Positions 52,955-61,755 of a stretch of DNA of 64,000 nucleotides are shown piece by piece. Positions within the stretch are counted from its first letter, which is position 1; every line of letters begins with the position of its first letter. The notes below the pieces were generated by a model that saw only the letters and a list, made by a program, of their open reading frames with translations, searched no databases and was not told where the DNA came from. Position numbers and translations under genes: made by a program. Source of the stretch: Paraburkholderia sp. Tr-20389 (GTDB taxonomy: Bacteria > Pseudomonadota > Gammaproteobacteria > Burkholderiales > Burkholderiaceae); NCBI RefSeq assembly GCF_017104565.1, contig NZ_JAAGPD010000001.1:186001-250000 (forward strand), in the 5' to 3' direction.

Positions 52955-53557
52955 CTAGCCGATGCAGTCCGCCGTTTCCGAACAGGGCGATTCAACCTGT
53001 TCGCGAGACATGTCGCGTGACATCGCTGCCTCTTTCGTCTTTCCCGCACGCGAAGGCGGGTGGCACACGCCGCACAGACGTGTCGTCTGCAGGTCGAGCG
53101 TGTGCGCGACGAACATGCCCGTGCATCGGCAGCACCGGGTCATGTGCAGGATATTCGCCTCGAAGAATCGCACCATCGTCCACGCGCGCGTCAGGCTCAC
53201 CACCACTTCGAGCCGGTTGCCCGCACAGTGCTCGAGATACAGCCGATACGCTTTGGTGATCGCGTCGAGCCGCTCACAACCCGCCTGTTCTTTCAAAAAG
53301 CGGTAGATATTGAAGAACAGCGACGAGTGAATATTGGGCATCCACGTCAAGTACCAGTCTGCCGAGAACGGCAGCATTCCCTTCGGCGGCGAGACGCCTT
53401 TCAGCTCCCGGTAAAGACGTATCATCCGGTCGCGCGAGAGCTTCAATTCGCTCTCGAGCAACTGCATGCGTGCGCCGAGTTCGATCAGTTCGATGGCACG
53501 AAAGATTTCCCGGGCGTCCTCGCTGACGCTTTTGGCCGGCGTGGCATTCAATGTCAT
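52955..53557 (-). CDS. flhC: Flagellar master regulator FlhC
   Basis: A 200-residue FlhC. Four zinc-binding cysteines are spaced C-x2-C-x16-C-x2-C (Cys142, 145, 162, 165), exactly as in E. coli FlhC. The body matches the family (AIELIELGARMQLLE, SRDRMIRLYRELKG, LPFSADWYLTW). It overlaps flhD by 4 bases (ATGA). With FlhD it forms the heterohexameric activator of flagellar class II promoters. No mot, che or fli genes are nearby, so this is an isolated pair, possibly a second copy. Confidence 0.92.
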   Translation of the reverse strand: MTLNATPAKSVSEDAREIFRAIELIELGARMQLLESELKLSRDRMIRLYRELKGVSPPKGMLPFSADWYLTWMPNIHSSLFFNIYRFLKEQAGCERLDAITKAYRLYLEHCAGNRLEVVVSLTRAWTMVRFFEANILHMTRCCRCTGMFVAHTLDLQTTRLCGVCHPPSRAGKTKEAAMSRDMSREQVESPCSETADCIG

Positions 53558-53874
53558 GCGAACTGCTCCACATTCTGGCCAGCCAGCAAAATAGCGGCAT
53601 GGGTTGCCTTCACATCTTCGTGCCGCGCCGGCCGCGCCAGGGCGGCCAGCTGTTCATGCCCGGAAAATCTGAATGCGCACAGTAGTTGATCCGTCATGGC
53701 GAGCCGGGTGATCTGTGCGACGGTGAAGTCGGCAAGAATGGTTGCGAGTTCGGCAGATATGCCAAGCCGGAACATCGCGATGGACCTGTCTTCACGCAGA
53801 ATCCTTTGCGCAAGGATCAGGTACGACAGGTTGATTTCCTGGATCGAATTCAGTACTTCGCTGCTGGTCGTCAT
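53554..53874 (-). CDS. flhD: Flagellar master regulator FlhD
   Basis: A 106-residue FlhD, the usual family size. EVLNSIQEINLSYLILAQRILREDRSxA-type opening and FRLGISAELATILADFTVAQI are characteristic. The chosen ATG (53874) gives the canonical N-terminus; the frame is open to 53994 but that extension is unrelated to FlhD. It is coupled to flhC through the overlapping stop and start. It is the DNA-contacting partner of the FlhD4C2 activator. Confidence 0.92.
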   Translation of the reverse strand: MTTSSEVLNSIQEINLSYLILAQRILREDRSIAMFRLGISAELATILADFTVAQITRLAMTDQLLCAFRFSGHEQLAALARPARHEDVKATHAAILLAGQNVEQFA

Positions 53875-54262
53875 GGTTTCCCGTGAACCGAAAAACCCCG
53901 TGGTAAGCCGGCATTTTGCCGTGCGATATTTTTTGCTTGTCCCTCTCACGAGTTCGCCGGAGAGGTGTCTGATACAAAATTTACACTTTGTCACAGATTG
54001 ACGCGATCATAGAGCGGGGTAATTCGGCGGGCAAGAGGCTTTGCCGCGCGGTCCCTTACGTTCCCTATCACGGCCGCCGTGTAGTCGTCCGTTCCGCGAA
54101 AGTGCCGTGTATCTCTCGTTCCATTTCATCGTGTTGACGATCTCGTCGAACACATCGAGTATCCGGTTGCATTCCGACTCGTGACTGAACTTCGTCTGTC
54201 TATCCCTGATCGATAGCAAGTCACGACCGCGGATTCTCTTCCACGATCGAACGCGAGAAACC
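53875..54262. other. Divergent intergenic region upstream of flhD and the lysE-type gene
   Basis: About 390 bases. The 53900-54000 half is A+T-rich and holds a loose dyad (ACAAA/TTTGT near 53974-53991), so it is probably the flhDC promoter and regulatory region. A minus-strand frame (54007-54264) shows no domain and is not called. Confidence 0.5.
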
Positions 54263-54890
54263 ATGAGCCTTCACACCTACATGCTGTTCGTCGTCGCGAG
54301 TCTCGTGTTGTGCCTCGTCCCGGGGCCGGATATGTTGTTTCTGCTCGGGAGAACGATTGCTCAAGGACGTGCGGCAGGTCTATGCGCCGCGTTTGGAATC
54401 AATCTCGGCGCGTACGTGCACCTGCTTGCAGCGGCATCCGGACTGTCTGCGCTTCTGCTGGCATCTGCTACGGCGTTCACTGCAGTGAAGTGGGCCGGTG
54501 CCGCCTATCTGCTTTATGTTGGCTTCGAGGCACTGCGCTCCAAAGGAAGCCTGGCTTTTCCCGTCGGTGATGCGAGAACGAAGGCTCTGCGGCACATTTT
54601 CTGGCAAGGCTTTCTCAGCGATGTCCTGAATCCGAAAGTCGCGCTGTTTTACATCGCATTGCTTCCCCAGTTCATGAGCGCGCACGACCCGAACCCTGTG
54701 AAGCATCTCGTCGCGTTAGGCGTGACCGGCAACATGATTGGAATCGCAACGAGCCTTTACCTACGTGTTGCTCGCCGCGCGACTGACAAACGCACTGCGC
54801 AGTAACCGCACGATTTCCGCATGGCTGACCAGGGCGATGGGCGTCCTGTTCGTCGGATTGGGCCTGAGGCTGGCAACGGAGAAAGTCTGA
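54263..54890 (+). pseudogene. LysE/RhtB-family amino acid exporter, frameshifted near 54755
   Basis: The first frame (from ATG 54263) gives a normal LysE start (LVLCLVPGPDMLFLLGRT, FGINLGAYVHLLAAASGL, SDVLNPKVALFYIALLPQF) but runs out of frame after GVTGNMIGIATS and stops at 54805. Shifting by one base at about 54750-54758 gives FTYVLLAARLTNALRSNR, then a final helix FVGLGLRLATEKV ending at TGA 54888-54890, which is the expected C-terminus. Joined, the protein would be the usual ~208 residues. It is either a true frameshift mutation or a one-base sequence error. Confidence 0.85.
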
Positions 54891-54986
54891 GATGGCTTTG
54901 CGCCGCAGCGCGTCAGCGAGCCACGATCTGCGTGGCGACGCTCCTGGAACGTTTACGCAATGCAGCCTGCATGCCGCCGACGCGCG

Positions 54987-55367
54987 CTATGCCTCCAACC
55001 AGCTCACATGTGCGCTTACCACGCGCCATCCTTCCGGCATCCTGACCCACGTCTGACTTTGCCTGCCGATACGCGGCTCGTTGTCCCGCCGAAACTCGAT
55101 GTTGGCGACGGCGAACGAATCGCCGTAGGTGGTGACGACGCGCGCCGTCACCGTGCGCGCGAGCCCCTTGCCGGGGCGCGCGGCGCGAAAGGCCCGGATC
55201 GCATCGTAGCCATAGAGGTTTTCCGTTGCGCCGTATCGCAGCGTGTGCGGCGAATCGAGGAAAAGCGTGTCGAGCATCGCGACGTCGTTGGTGACGAGCG
55301 CCTCTTCGTAGAGGTCGAAGACCGCGTTGACCTCGGCGAGCACGTCGGGCCGGTTGATGTCGTTCAT
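54987..55367 (-). CDS. AtzH/HpxZ-like protein (DUF3225, SnoaL fold)
   Basis: A 126-residue NTF2/SnoaL-fold protein of the AtzH/HpxZ group (DUF3225). The matching segments are [44 protein letters not shown] and [20 protein letters not shown]. In known operons this family sits next to AtzG/AtzE-type amidases, as here. AtzH has been linked to 1,3-dicarboxyurea hydrolysis in cyanurate catabolism, and HpxZ to oxalurate breakdown. It overlaps the amidase stop by 4 bases. Last gene of the operon. Confidence 0.85.
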   Translation of the reverse strand: MNDINRPDVLAEVNAVFDLYEEALVTNDVAMLDTLFLDSPHTLRYGATENLYGYDAIRAFRAARPGKGLARTVTARVVTTYGDSFAVANIEFRRDNEPRIGRQSQTWVRMPEGWRVVSAHVSWLEA

Positions 55368-56785
55368 CCCTGTGCTCCCGAATCGATGGCGACTTCGCTG
55401 AACGGTGGCGGCGGAACATGGGCGACCTGCGCGGCTTCCAGTCGCCGCGCGGCTTCGAACGCGAGATCTTCGCGCCAGGGCGGGGCGATCAGTTGCACGC
55501 CGATCGGCAGGCCGCCCCGCGTGCGCATCGGCGCAGCGACGACAGGCAGGCCGAGACATGACACCGGCTGCGTCAGCATCCCGAGATTGGGCCGTACCGC
55601 GAGCCGCTCGCCATTGACGTCCATGAACTCGTCGCCGATGCGCGGCGCGACGACAGGCGTTGCGGGCGCGATCAGCACGTCGTAGTGCTCGAAGAGTTCG
55701 AGCACCCGACGCCGCAACGCCGCACGCACGCGCTGCGCCTGCACGATCCACGCTGCGGGCAGCAGCGCACCGGCAATCAGACGATCGCGCGACAACGGTT
55801 CGCGCGCCTGGTAGCGCGCCTGCAGGTTTGCCATGTGCAGTTGGCCGCCTTCCGCCGCGGTGATCAGGAACGCGGCACCGCGCGCCGAGTCGGCATCCGG
55901 ATACTCGACCGTGTGCGTAGCGGACAGCGCGTGCGCGGCGGAGTGTGAGGCCTCGCGTGCATCGTCGGTCGAGTGTGCGTCGAAATAGCCGCCGAGCCGA
56001 GCCACGCGCAGCGTGCCTGGATGCGCATTGGCGGATTCGAAGTCGCGCTGCGCGCAAGCGGGATCGAGCGGATCCGCACCTTGCAAGGCGTCGTAGACGG
56101 CCGCGAGGTCGTCGACGTTGCGCGCGAAGGCGCCCATGTGATCGAGGCTCGCGACGAACGGCCAGCTGCCGTGCCGCGACAGACGTCCATAGGTCGGCTT
56201 GATGCCGAACACGCCGCACAGCGAAGCGGGCACGCGCACGGAGCCGTTGGTGTCGGTGCCGAGCGTGACGGGTACGAAGCCTGCCGCGACGGCCGCCGCG
56301 CTGCCGCCCGACGAGCCGCCTGCCGAGCGCGTCAGGTCATGCGGATTGCGGCACGGCCCGGCGTGATGGTTTTCGGTTGTGAAGCCGTACGCGAACTCGT
56401 CCATATTGAGCGCACCGACCATGATCGCGCCCTGCGCGCAAAGGCGTGCGACGAGCGTCGCGTCGGCGGTAGCGGGCGGTGTGCCGGCCAGCACGCGCGA
56501 ACCCGCAATCGTCGTGACGCCTGCGATATCGAACAGATTCTTCGCCGCAAACGGAACGCCCGCGAGCGGGGGCAATGTCTGACCGCTTGCGCGGCGGGCA
56601 TCGAGCGCATCGGCTTCGGCGAGCGCGCGTTCGTGCGTGACGGCCGTGAACGCATTGACCTGCGTGTCGTGCGCGTCGATGCGCGCGAGCGTCGCTTCGA
56701 TCAACTCGCGTGCGCTGAAGGCGCCATCGGCGTAGGCGCGCGCGATGGCGAGGGCGCCTGCCGAACCGTTGTGATGTGATGTCAT
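55364..56785 (-). CDS. AtzE/HpxY-like amidase (amidase signature family)
   Basis: A 473-residue Ser-Ser-Lys amidase. The catalytic Lys is in [14 protein letters not shown] (Lys82), the glycine-rich motif is [16 protein letters not shown] (cis-Ser ~158), and the nucleophile Ser is in [15 protein letters not shown] (Ser182). The small AtzG-like protein is encoded immediately upstream with a 4-base overlap. AtzE amidases need AtzG as partner, and in known systems they hydrolyse 1-carboxybiuret-like or oxalurate-like amides. The preceding cysteine hydrolase gene supports a ureide role. Confidence 0.88.
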   Translation of the reverse strand: MTSHHNGSAGALAIARAYADGAFSARELIEATLARIDAHDTQVNAFTAVTHERALAEADALDARRASGQTLPPLAGVPFAAKNLFDIAGVTTIAGSRVLAGTPPATADATLVARLCAQGAIMVGALNMDEFAYGFTTENHHAGPCRNPHDLTRSAGGSSGGSAAAVAAGFVPVTLGTDTNGSVRVPASLCGVFGIKPTYGRLSRHGSWPFVASLDHMGAFARNVDDLAAVYDALQGADPLDPACAQRDFESANAHPGTLRVARLGGYFDAHSTDDAREASHSAAHALSATHTVEYPDADSARGAAFLITAAEGGQLHMANLQARYQAREPLSRDRLIAGALLPAAWIVQAQRVRAALRRRVLELFEHYDVLIAPATPVVAPRIGDEFMDVNGERLAVRPNLGMLTQPVSCLGLPVVAAPMRTRGGLPIGVQLIAPPWREDLAFEAARRLEAAQVAHVPPPPFSEVAIDSGAQG

Positions 56786-56973
56786 GGGCGATATACGGGA
56801 GCAGGTTCGTCGTGCGTGTCGACGGGATAGGCGAGCACGGGCGCGGCAAGCAGCGCGATGCGTGCGAACTGGGCTTTCACTCTCTCTGCGGCATCGGCGG
56901 GAAGCGCCGGGAAATGCAGCGCGAGCGCGGCATCGACGTAGATATCGAGCGCGGTATCGAAGGAAGATGACAT
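56782..56973 (-). CDS. AtzG/HpxX-like small amidase partner (DUF4089)
   Basis: A 63-residue protein with the DUF4089/AtzG pattern, including ALDIYVDAALALHFPALPAD and QFARIALLAAPVLAYPVD. Such proteins form a heterotetramer with AtzE-type amidases. It lies between two amidase genes, 10 bases after the first and overlapping the second by 4 bases. It is easy to miss in automated annotation because of its length. Confidence 0.82.
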   Translation of the reverse strand: MSSSFDTALDIYVDAALALHFPALPADAAERVKAQFARIALLAAPVLAYPVDTHDEPAPVYRP

Positions 56974-56983
56974 GGCGTTCCGT

Positions 56984-58135
56984 TCACGGAAGAGAGGGGA
57001 AGAGATCGCGCGCGCGAGCGATCAACGCACGATCGCTGCCGTGTGGGCCGATCAGCGACAGCGCGAGCGGCCGCTCGTTTTCGCTCACGACGGGCACGCT
57101 GACTTGCGGCAAGCCCGCGAATGCGGCGATCGCATTCATCGTGAGCGCGTCGCGGTAGAAAGCGTCGACGATCTCGGGCTTTTCCTGCTTGCTCAACAGC
57201 GAACGCGGCGTGGTCGGCAGCACGATCAGCACATCGCCGACGATGCCGTCGATGCGTTGCGCAAATGCTTCGCGCATCACGCGACAGCGTTCGACTTCGG
57301 CTGTGTCATGCGTCTTCAGGCGCGCGAAGCGTGCCGCGATGTCCGGGCCGAAGCGCGGAGCGTTCGCGTCGATCCACGCGCCCAGCGACGCCCCGATCGA
57401 ATCGTCCTGCAACTGCTGGTACACGTGCAGCCAGCGCGATTGCTCGCCTGCAAAGACTTCGATCGCATCGGGCGTCAGGCACAAGTCGCGCAGTCGCTGT
57501 GCGTCGTCGGGCTCGTTCGCTGCGCGGGCATCGAATGCTTCCTGGCAGCGCACGAGCGCAGAAGGCGCATCCACGGCCGGCGTTCCGTCGAGCAATACGC
57601 CGGCGACGCGTGCAAGCATCTCGCCCGTGCGCGCAAACCAGCCGACGGTATCGAAGCGCGGCGCGAACGGCAGCACGCCTTCGAGCGGCACGGCATCGTA
57701 GGTCGGCCGGATGCCCCATAGTCCGCAGAAGGCGGCGGGCACGCGCACCGAACCGCCCGTGTCGGTGCCGAGCGCGAAGTCCACGTCGCCGTTCGCCACG
57801 GCAGAGGCCGAGCCGCTCGACGAACCGCCCGGCAACGCATGCGGCCAGCGCGGATTGAGCGGCGTGCCGTAATGCGCGTTCACGCCTTCGAGGCTGTACG
57901 CGAGTTCATCGGTGATGGTCTTGCCGTCGATGCATGCGCCCGCCGCGAGCAGTTTCGCGACGCAGGGTGCGTGGCGCGAGGCGGGATCATGCGTCGCGAG
58001 CCAGTCGGGATTGCCGCCCCCCGTCGTCGTGCCCGCAACGTCGATCAGATCCTTGACCGCGAAACGCAAGCCGTCGAGCGCGCCGCTTGCAGTCGCGCCG
58101 ATCTTCGATCTCGGGCCGGGAATGAACGCGCTCAT
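56984..58135 (-). CDS. Amidase (amidase signature family), short form
   Basis: A 383-residue Ser-Ser-Lys amidase lacking any extra C-terminal domain. The Lys is in LRFAVKDLIDVAG (Lys28), the serine motif is PGGSSSGSASAVANG (~103-117), and the nucleophile Ser is in TDTGGSVRVPAAFCG (Ser129). The start overlaps the cysteine-hydrolase stop by 4 bases (ATGA). A longer open frame upstream lies inside that gene and is not used. Allophanate-hydrolase amidase domains are similar in size, so an allophanate- or ureide-type substrate is possible but unproved. Confidence 0.85.
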   Translation of the reverse strand: MSAFIPGPRSKIGATASGALDGLRFAVKDLIDVAGTTTGGGNPDWLATHDPASRHAPCVAKLLAAGACIDGKTITDELAYSLEGVNAHYGTPLNPRWPHALPGGSSSGSASAVANGDVDFALGTDTGGSVRVPAAFCGLWGIRPTYDAVPLEGVLPFAPRFDTVGWFARTGEMLARVAGVLLDGTPAVDAPSALVRCQEAFDARAANEPDDAQRLRDLCLTPDAIEVFAGEQSRWLHVYQQLQDDSIGASLGAWIDANAPRFGPDIAARFARLKTHDTAEVERCRVMREAFAQRIDGIVGDVLIVLPTTPRSLLSKQEKPEIVDAFYRDALTMNAIAAFAGLPQVSVPVVSENERPLALSLIGPHGSDRALIARARDLFPSLP

Positions 58136-58938
58136 GCTGAAGCTCCTTCGAGCGCTGCCGCGAATTGCAGCGAATCCGCGACGAAACCGAAGCACTTCTT
58201 CACGTTCCAGATGCTCGCCTCCGTGCAGAACGCGGGCGACGACGTCGCGCAGCAATCGGTCAGCATCACGCAGCCATAGCCGAGAAAGTTGGCGTCGGTG
58301 AGGGTGTGCATCACACATTGATCGGTATTGACGCCCGCGAAGAACACCGTGCGCGCGCCGAGGTTGCGCAGGATGCTGTCGAGCGGCGTGTCCCAGAAGC
58401 CGCTGATGCGGTACTTGTCCACGCAGATGTCCTGCGGCTCGATCTTCAGTTCGTCGACGACGGCGGCCGCCCACGAGTCTTTCTCCAGCACGCGCGCGCC
58501 ATGCTCCGGTAAAGCCTCGCCAAGGCCGATGCCCGTGCCTTTCGGCTTGTAGAGATGAATCTGGTTCGGCGGCATGTTGGCGAGATCGGGCCGGTTGCCC
58601 CAGTTCACCCAGATCACGGGGATGCCGCTTTCGCGCACCACGGGCAGCAGGCGCTGCAACGGTGCAATCGGCGCGCGATCCGCACCGTAATCGCCCCCGA
58701 TGTGATCCACCCACCCGCCTTTGGTGCAGAAGTCGTTCTGCATGTCGATGATGACGAGCGCCGATTTCTCGACATCGAAGCGCACTTTTTGCGGCTCGGA
58801 ATCGAGCACCGCGACGCGTGGCGCAGGCGTCGGCGCGGCCATGTCGACGAGCTTTTCCGTGGCCGTCCAGCGCGTTTGAGCGAAGGCGCCGAGCGCGCCT
58901 TCCGGCCTTGCCAGGTCTGGGTTTTCAGTGTGCTTCAC
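58132..58938 (-). CDS. Isochorismatase-like cysteine hydrolase, biuret/ureide hydrolase-like
   Basis: A 268-residue alpha/beta cysteine hydrolase with the Asp-Lys-Cys triad: Asp in VIIDMQNDFCTKGGWVDH (~65), Lys in VDKYRISGFWD (~175) and Cys in GVNTDQCVMHT (~208). The KGGWVDH, RPDLANMPPN and GIGLGE stretches closely recall biuret hydrolases. RutB (ureidoacrylate hydrolase) is a related alternative. I chose GTG 58938 because GGAG sits 6 bases upstream; ATG 58977 or GTG 59007 would add 13 or 23 residues without a ribosome-binding site. First gene of the amidase operon. Confidence 0.85.
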   Translation of the reverse strand: MKHTENPDLARPEGALGAFAQTRWTATEKLVDMAAPTPAPRVAVLDSEPQKVRFDVEKSALVIIDMQNDFCTKGGWVDHIGGDYGADRAPIAPLQRLLPVVRESGIPVIWVNWGNRPDLANMPPNQIHLYKPKGTGIGLGEALPEHGARVLEKDSWAAAVVDELKIEPQDICVDKYRISGFWDTPLDSILRNLGARTVFFAGVNTDQCVMHTLTDANFLGYGCVMLTDCCATSSPAFCTEASIWNVKKCFGFVADSLQFAAALEGASA

Positions 58939-59134
58939 AAAGTTCTCCGGAGCGTTGAACGGTTGTTGTTCGAGCATCGATCGAAGACCGTCATGCACGG
59001 TGCTCACGCCATCGCCGACGAGGAAAGCGCCGGTCGTTTCCGGCTCGATCGATCTCGCATTGGCATCGAAGTTGCAACGTGCATTTCAGTCATGAATAAC
59101 CTACTTACCGAAAGTCAACGCAAAAGGAGTGCCA

Positions 59135-60160
59135 ATGATGGTCGGTTCACAACAGGCATCGTGCGGAAAACTGCGCCGCCGGATCGTCTCTCGCTCGCTG
59201 GTGGTGGCGGGCATCGTCGCGCTCGCCGCGCCGTCGTTCTTCTTCCCCGTCGCGCACGCCGCCGATGATGCGATGCGCGTCGGCGTGCTGATTCCCGGTT
59301 CGAAAACCGACAAGGGCTGGATGGAATCGGGCTACGACGGCGTCGTGGCTGCACAGAAAGAGTTCGGTTCGAAGCTGAAGACGCAGGTCATCGAGAACAT
59401 CAACTACGCGGACATGGAGCAGGCGCTCACGAATCTCGCGAGCAAGAACCAGCTGGTGATCGGCATCGGCGGACAAACCCAGGCGGCCGTGCTGAAGATC
59501 GCGAAGCGCTTCCCCAATGTGAAGTTCTCGATCGTCGGCGGCAACAAGGGCGAAAACATGCCGCCGAATGTGGCGGGGTACGACGTGAAGCAGGCCGAGA
59601 TCGCCTTCGTCGCGGGCGCCGCAGCCGCAATGCTGTCGAAGAACGGCGCGGTGAGCTATGTCGGCGGCATGGAGATTCCGTCTATCGTGAACGCCGGCAA
59701 GGAGTTCGGCAACGGCGCGCGCTACGTGAACCCGAAGGTGAAGTACTTCGAGAGCTACACGGGCGACTTCGACAACGTCGCGAAGGCGCGCGAAGCGACG
59801 GCCGCCGCCGTCGCGCAGGGCGCCGACGTGCATTACCACATTCTCAATCTCGGTCTGCGCGGGCTGGAGCAGGCGGCGAAGGAGAAGAACACGCACATCA
59901 TCGGCAGCTATACGGACCGTTGCGGCAGCGATCCGCTGTATGTCGCGTACAGCATCACGGGTGTCGGTTATCAGGCGCAGTACGCGATCGAGCAACTGGA
60001 AAAGGGGCAATGGCAGCCGGGCTACAAGGCGTTCGGCCTCGCGATGGGACCGCAGGCCTCCGGCATGGTGATCTGCAAATCGACGCCCGCGATGGATGCG
60101 AAGATCAAGCAGATCGAAGAGGACATCCTGAGCGGCAAGATCAAGGTCTCCGAAGGATGA
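59135..60160 (+). CDS. BMP-family ABC transporter substrate-binding protein (nucleoside/purine type)
   Basis: A 341-residue periplasmic binding protein of the BMP/PnrA family. It has a signal peptide (VVAGIVALAAPSFFFPVAHA), then MRVGVLIPGSKTDKGWMESGYDG, the family hallmark, and ADVHYHILNLGLRGLEQAA. AAAGGAG lies 5 bases before ATG 59135; ATG 59138 is possible. Its stop overlaps the ATPase start (ATGA). It is divergent from the ureide-hydrolase operon, so it probably imports the substrate of those enzymes (purine derivative, ureide or biuret-like). Confidence 0.88.
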   Translation: MMVGSQQASCGKLRRRIVSRSLVVAGIVALAAPSFFFPVAHAADDAMRVGVLIPGSKTDKGWMESGYDGVVAAQKEFGSKLKTQVIENINYADMEQALTNLASKNQLVIGIGGQTQAAVLKIAKRFPNVKFSIVGGNKGENMPPNVAGYDVKQAEIAFVAGAAAAMLSKNGAVSYVGGMEIPSIVNAGKEFGNGARYVNPKVKYFESYTGDFDNVAKAREATAAAVAQGADVHYHILNLGLRGLEQAAKEKNTHIIGSYTDRCGSDPLYVAYSITGVGYQAQYAIEQLEKGQWQPGYKAFGLAMGPQASGMVICKSTPAMDAKIKQIEEDILSGKIKVSEG

Positions 60161-61755
60161 ACACGCTCGCCGCTCCCGCCGGTCCCATTGCGCCCGATAC
60201 GCACGCCGGGCCGATTCTCTCGCTGACGGATATCGGCAAGCGTTTCGGCTCGTTCACCGCGCTCGAAGGCGTGTCGCTCGATCTGATGCCAGGCGACGTG
60301 CACTGTCTGCTCGGCGAAAACGGCGCGGGCAAGTCGACACTGTGCAACGTGATCTTCGGCGTGCATCAGCCCGATGCGGGCGCGATGCATGTGAACGGCG
60401 AGCCGTATCGCCCGAAGAACCCGCGCGAAGCGCTGGCACATGGCATCGCGATGGTGCATCAGCATTTCAGTCTCGTCGACGACGCGAGCGTGCTGGACAA
60501 CCTGCTGCTCGGCCAGGCGCGCGGCTGGCTCAACCGTCAGCGTGAGGCGGAACGCCTGCACGAAGTACTGGCGAGCGTCGGGCTGGAGCTGCAACTCGAT
60601 GCGAAGGTGGCCGATCTCTCTGTCGGCGAGCGGCAGCGTATCGAGATCGTCAAGTGCCTGATGCGCGAACCGCGTCTTCTGCTGCTCGACGAGCCGACGG
60701 CCGTGTTGCTGCCCGCCGAGATCGACGCGCTGCTCGACACCTGCGAGCGTGTCGCGAAGCGCGGCTGCGCGGTGGTGCTCGTCACGCACAAGCTGAAGGA
60801 GATTTGCCGGATCGCCACGCATGCGACGGTGTTGCAGGCGGGCCGGGTGGTGGCGCGTTCGGCGGCACCGTCGGCTGAAATCGACCGGCTCGTTCACGCG
60901 ATGATCCATCGCCCGGAACACGCGGATGGCGATACGGCCGACGCGCTGACGAACCGCCTGTCGCTTGCGGAAATGCGCTCCCCATATTCGCGGCCACTGA
61001 CGGAAGAAGTGCTGCAGGTCGACGGATTGAGCGCGCGCGATGCCGAAGGCGTCACGCGGCTCGAACACTGCACGCTGGTGGTGAATCGCGGCGAGATCGT
61101 CGGCATTGCAGGCGTCGAGGGCAACGGGCAGAGCGAACTCGGTGCGGTGCTGGCGGGCATGTCGAACGCATCGGCGGGACGCTTCTTCATCGCGGGCCGC
61201 GACATGACGCATGCAAGCCCACGCGAATTGACGCAAGCGGGCGTGGGCATCGTGCCGGAAGATCGCCATGCCGTTGGCTGCGTGACGGGCATGAGTCTCG
61301 CCGACAACCTGCTGCTCAATCATCTGGATCGCTATACGCGCGCCGGCTTTCTGCGCCGCCGTGCGATGCGCGCCGCCGCGCTGGATTTGATGCAGCGTTT
61401 CGACGTGCGCGCGAGCGGACCCGACGCGCTGTTCGGCGGGCTGTCCGGCGGCAATCAGCAGAAGGCCGTGCTGGCGCGCGAACTGACGCTCGATCCTCTG
61501 CTGTTCCTGCTCGCCGCGCAGCCGACGCGCGGCCTCGATGTCGGCGCGGTCGCCGCCGTGTATTCGCACATTCGCGCCGCGCGCGATCGCGGCGTGGGCG
61601 TGCTGCTGATTTCCTCCGAACTCGACGAACTGATGAGCGTCGCCGATCGCATCGTCGTGCTGTATCGCGGCCGCATCATGGGCACCTGCACGCCCGAGGC
61701 GAGCAATCGCGGCCGCATTGGCGCATGGATGGCGGGCGCGGGAGAACCTGCATGA
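60157..61755 (+). CDS. Double-domain ABC ATPase of a nucleoside/sugar-type importer
   Basis: A 532-residue protein with two fused ATPase halves. The first half has Walker A GENGAGKST, signature LSVGERQRIEIVKCL and Walker B LLLLDEPTAVL. The second half is degenerate in the usual way (GVEGNGQSELGAV) with signature LSGGNQQKAVLARE and PTRGLD. This layout matches NupA/YufO and RbsA-type importers that pair with BMP proteins. It overlaps the upstream binding-protein gene and the downstream permease gene by 4 bases each. Confidence 0.9.
   Translation: MNTLAAPAGPIAPDTHAGPILSLTDIGKRFGSFTALEGVSLDLMPGDVHCLLGENGAGKSTLCNVIFGVHQPDAGAMHVNGEPYRPKNPREALAHGIAMVHQHFSLVDDASVLDNLLLGQARGWLNRQREAERLHEVLASVGLELQLDAKVADLSVGERQRIEIVKCLMREPRLLLLDEPTAVLLPAEIDALLDTCERVAKRGCAVVLVTHKLKEICRIATHATVLQAGRVVARSAAPSAEIDRLVHAMIHRPEHADGDTADALTNRLSLAEMRSPYSRPLTEEVLQVDGLSARDAEGVTRLEHCTLVVNRGEIVGIAGVEGNGQSELGAVLAGMSNASAGRFFIAGRDMTHASPRELTQAGVGIVPEDRHAVGCVTGMSLADNLLLNHLDRYTRAGFLRRRAMRAAALDLMQRFDVRASGPDALFGGLSGGNQQKAVLARELTLDPLLFLLAAQPTRGLDVGAVAAVYSHIRAARDRGVGVLLISSELDELMSVADRIVVLYRGRIMGTCTPEASNRGRIGAWMAGAGEPA

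Noticed and set aside
53974-53991. Possible CRP-like site upstream of flhD
   Set aside because: A dyad ACAAA/TTTGT is present, but the TGTGA-N6-TCACA pattern is not matched, so no CRP claim is made.
54007-54264. 85-codon minus-strand frame between flhD and lysE
   Set aside because: No domain, and the region looks like divergent promoter DNA.
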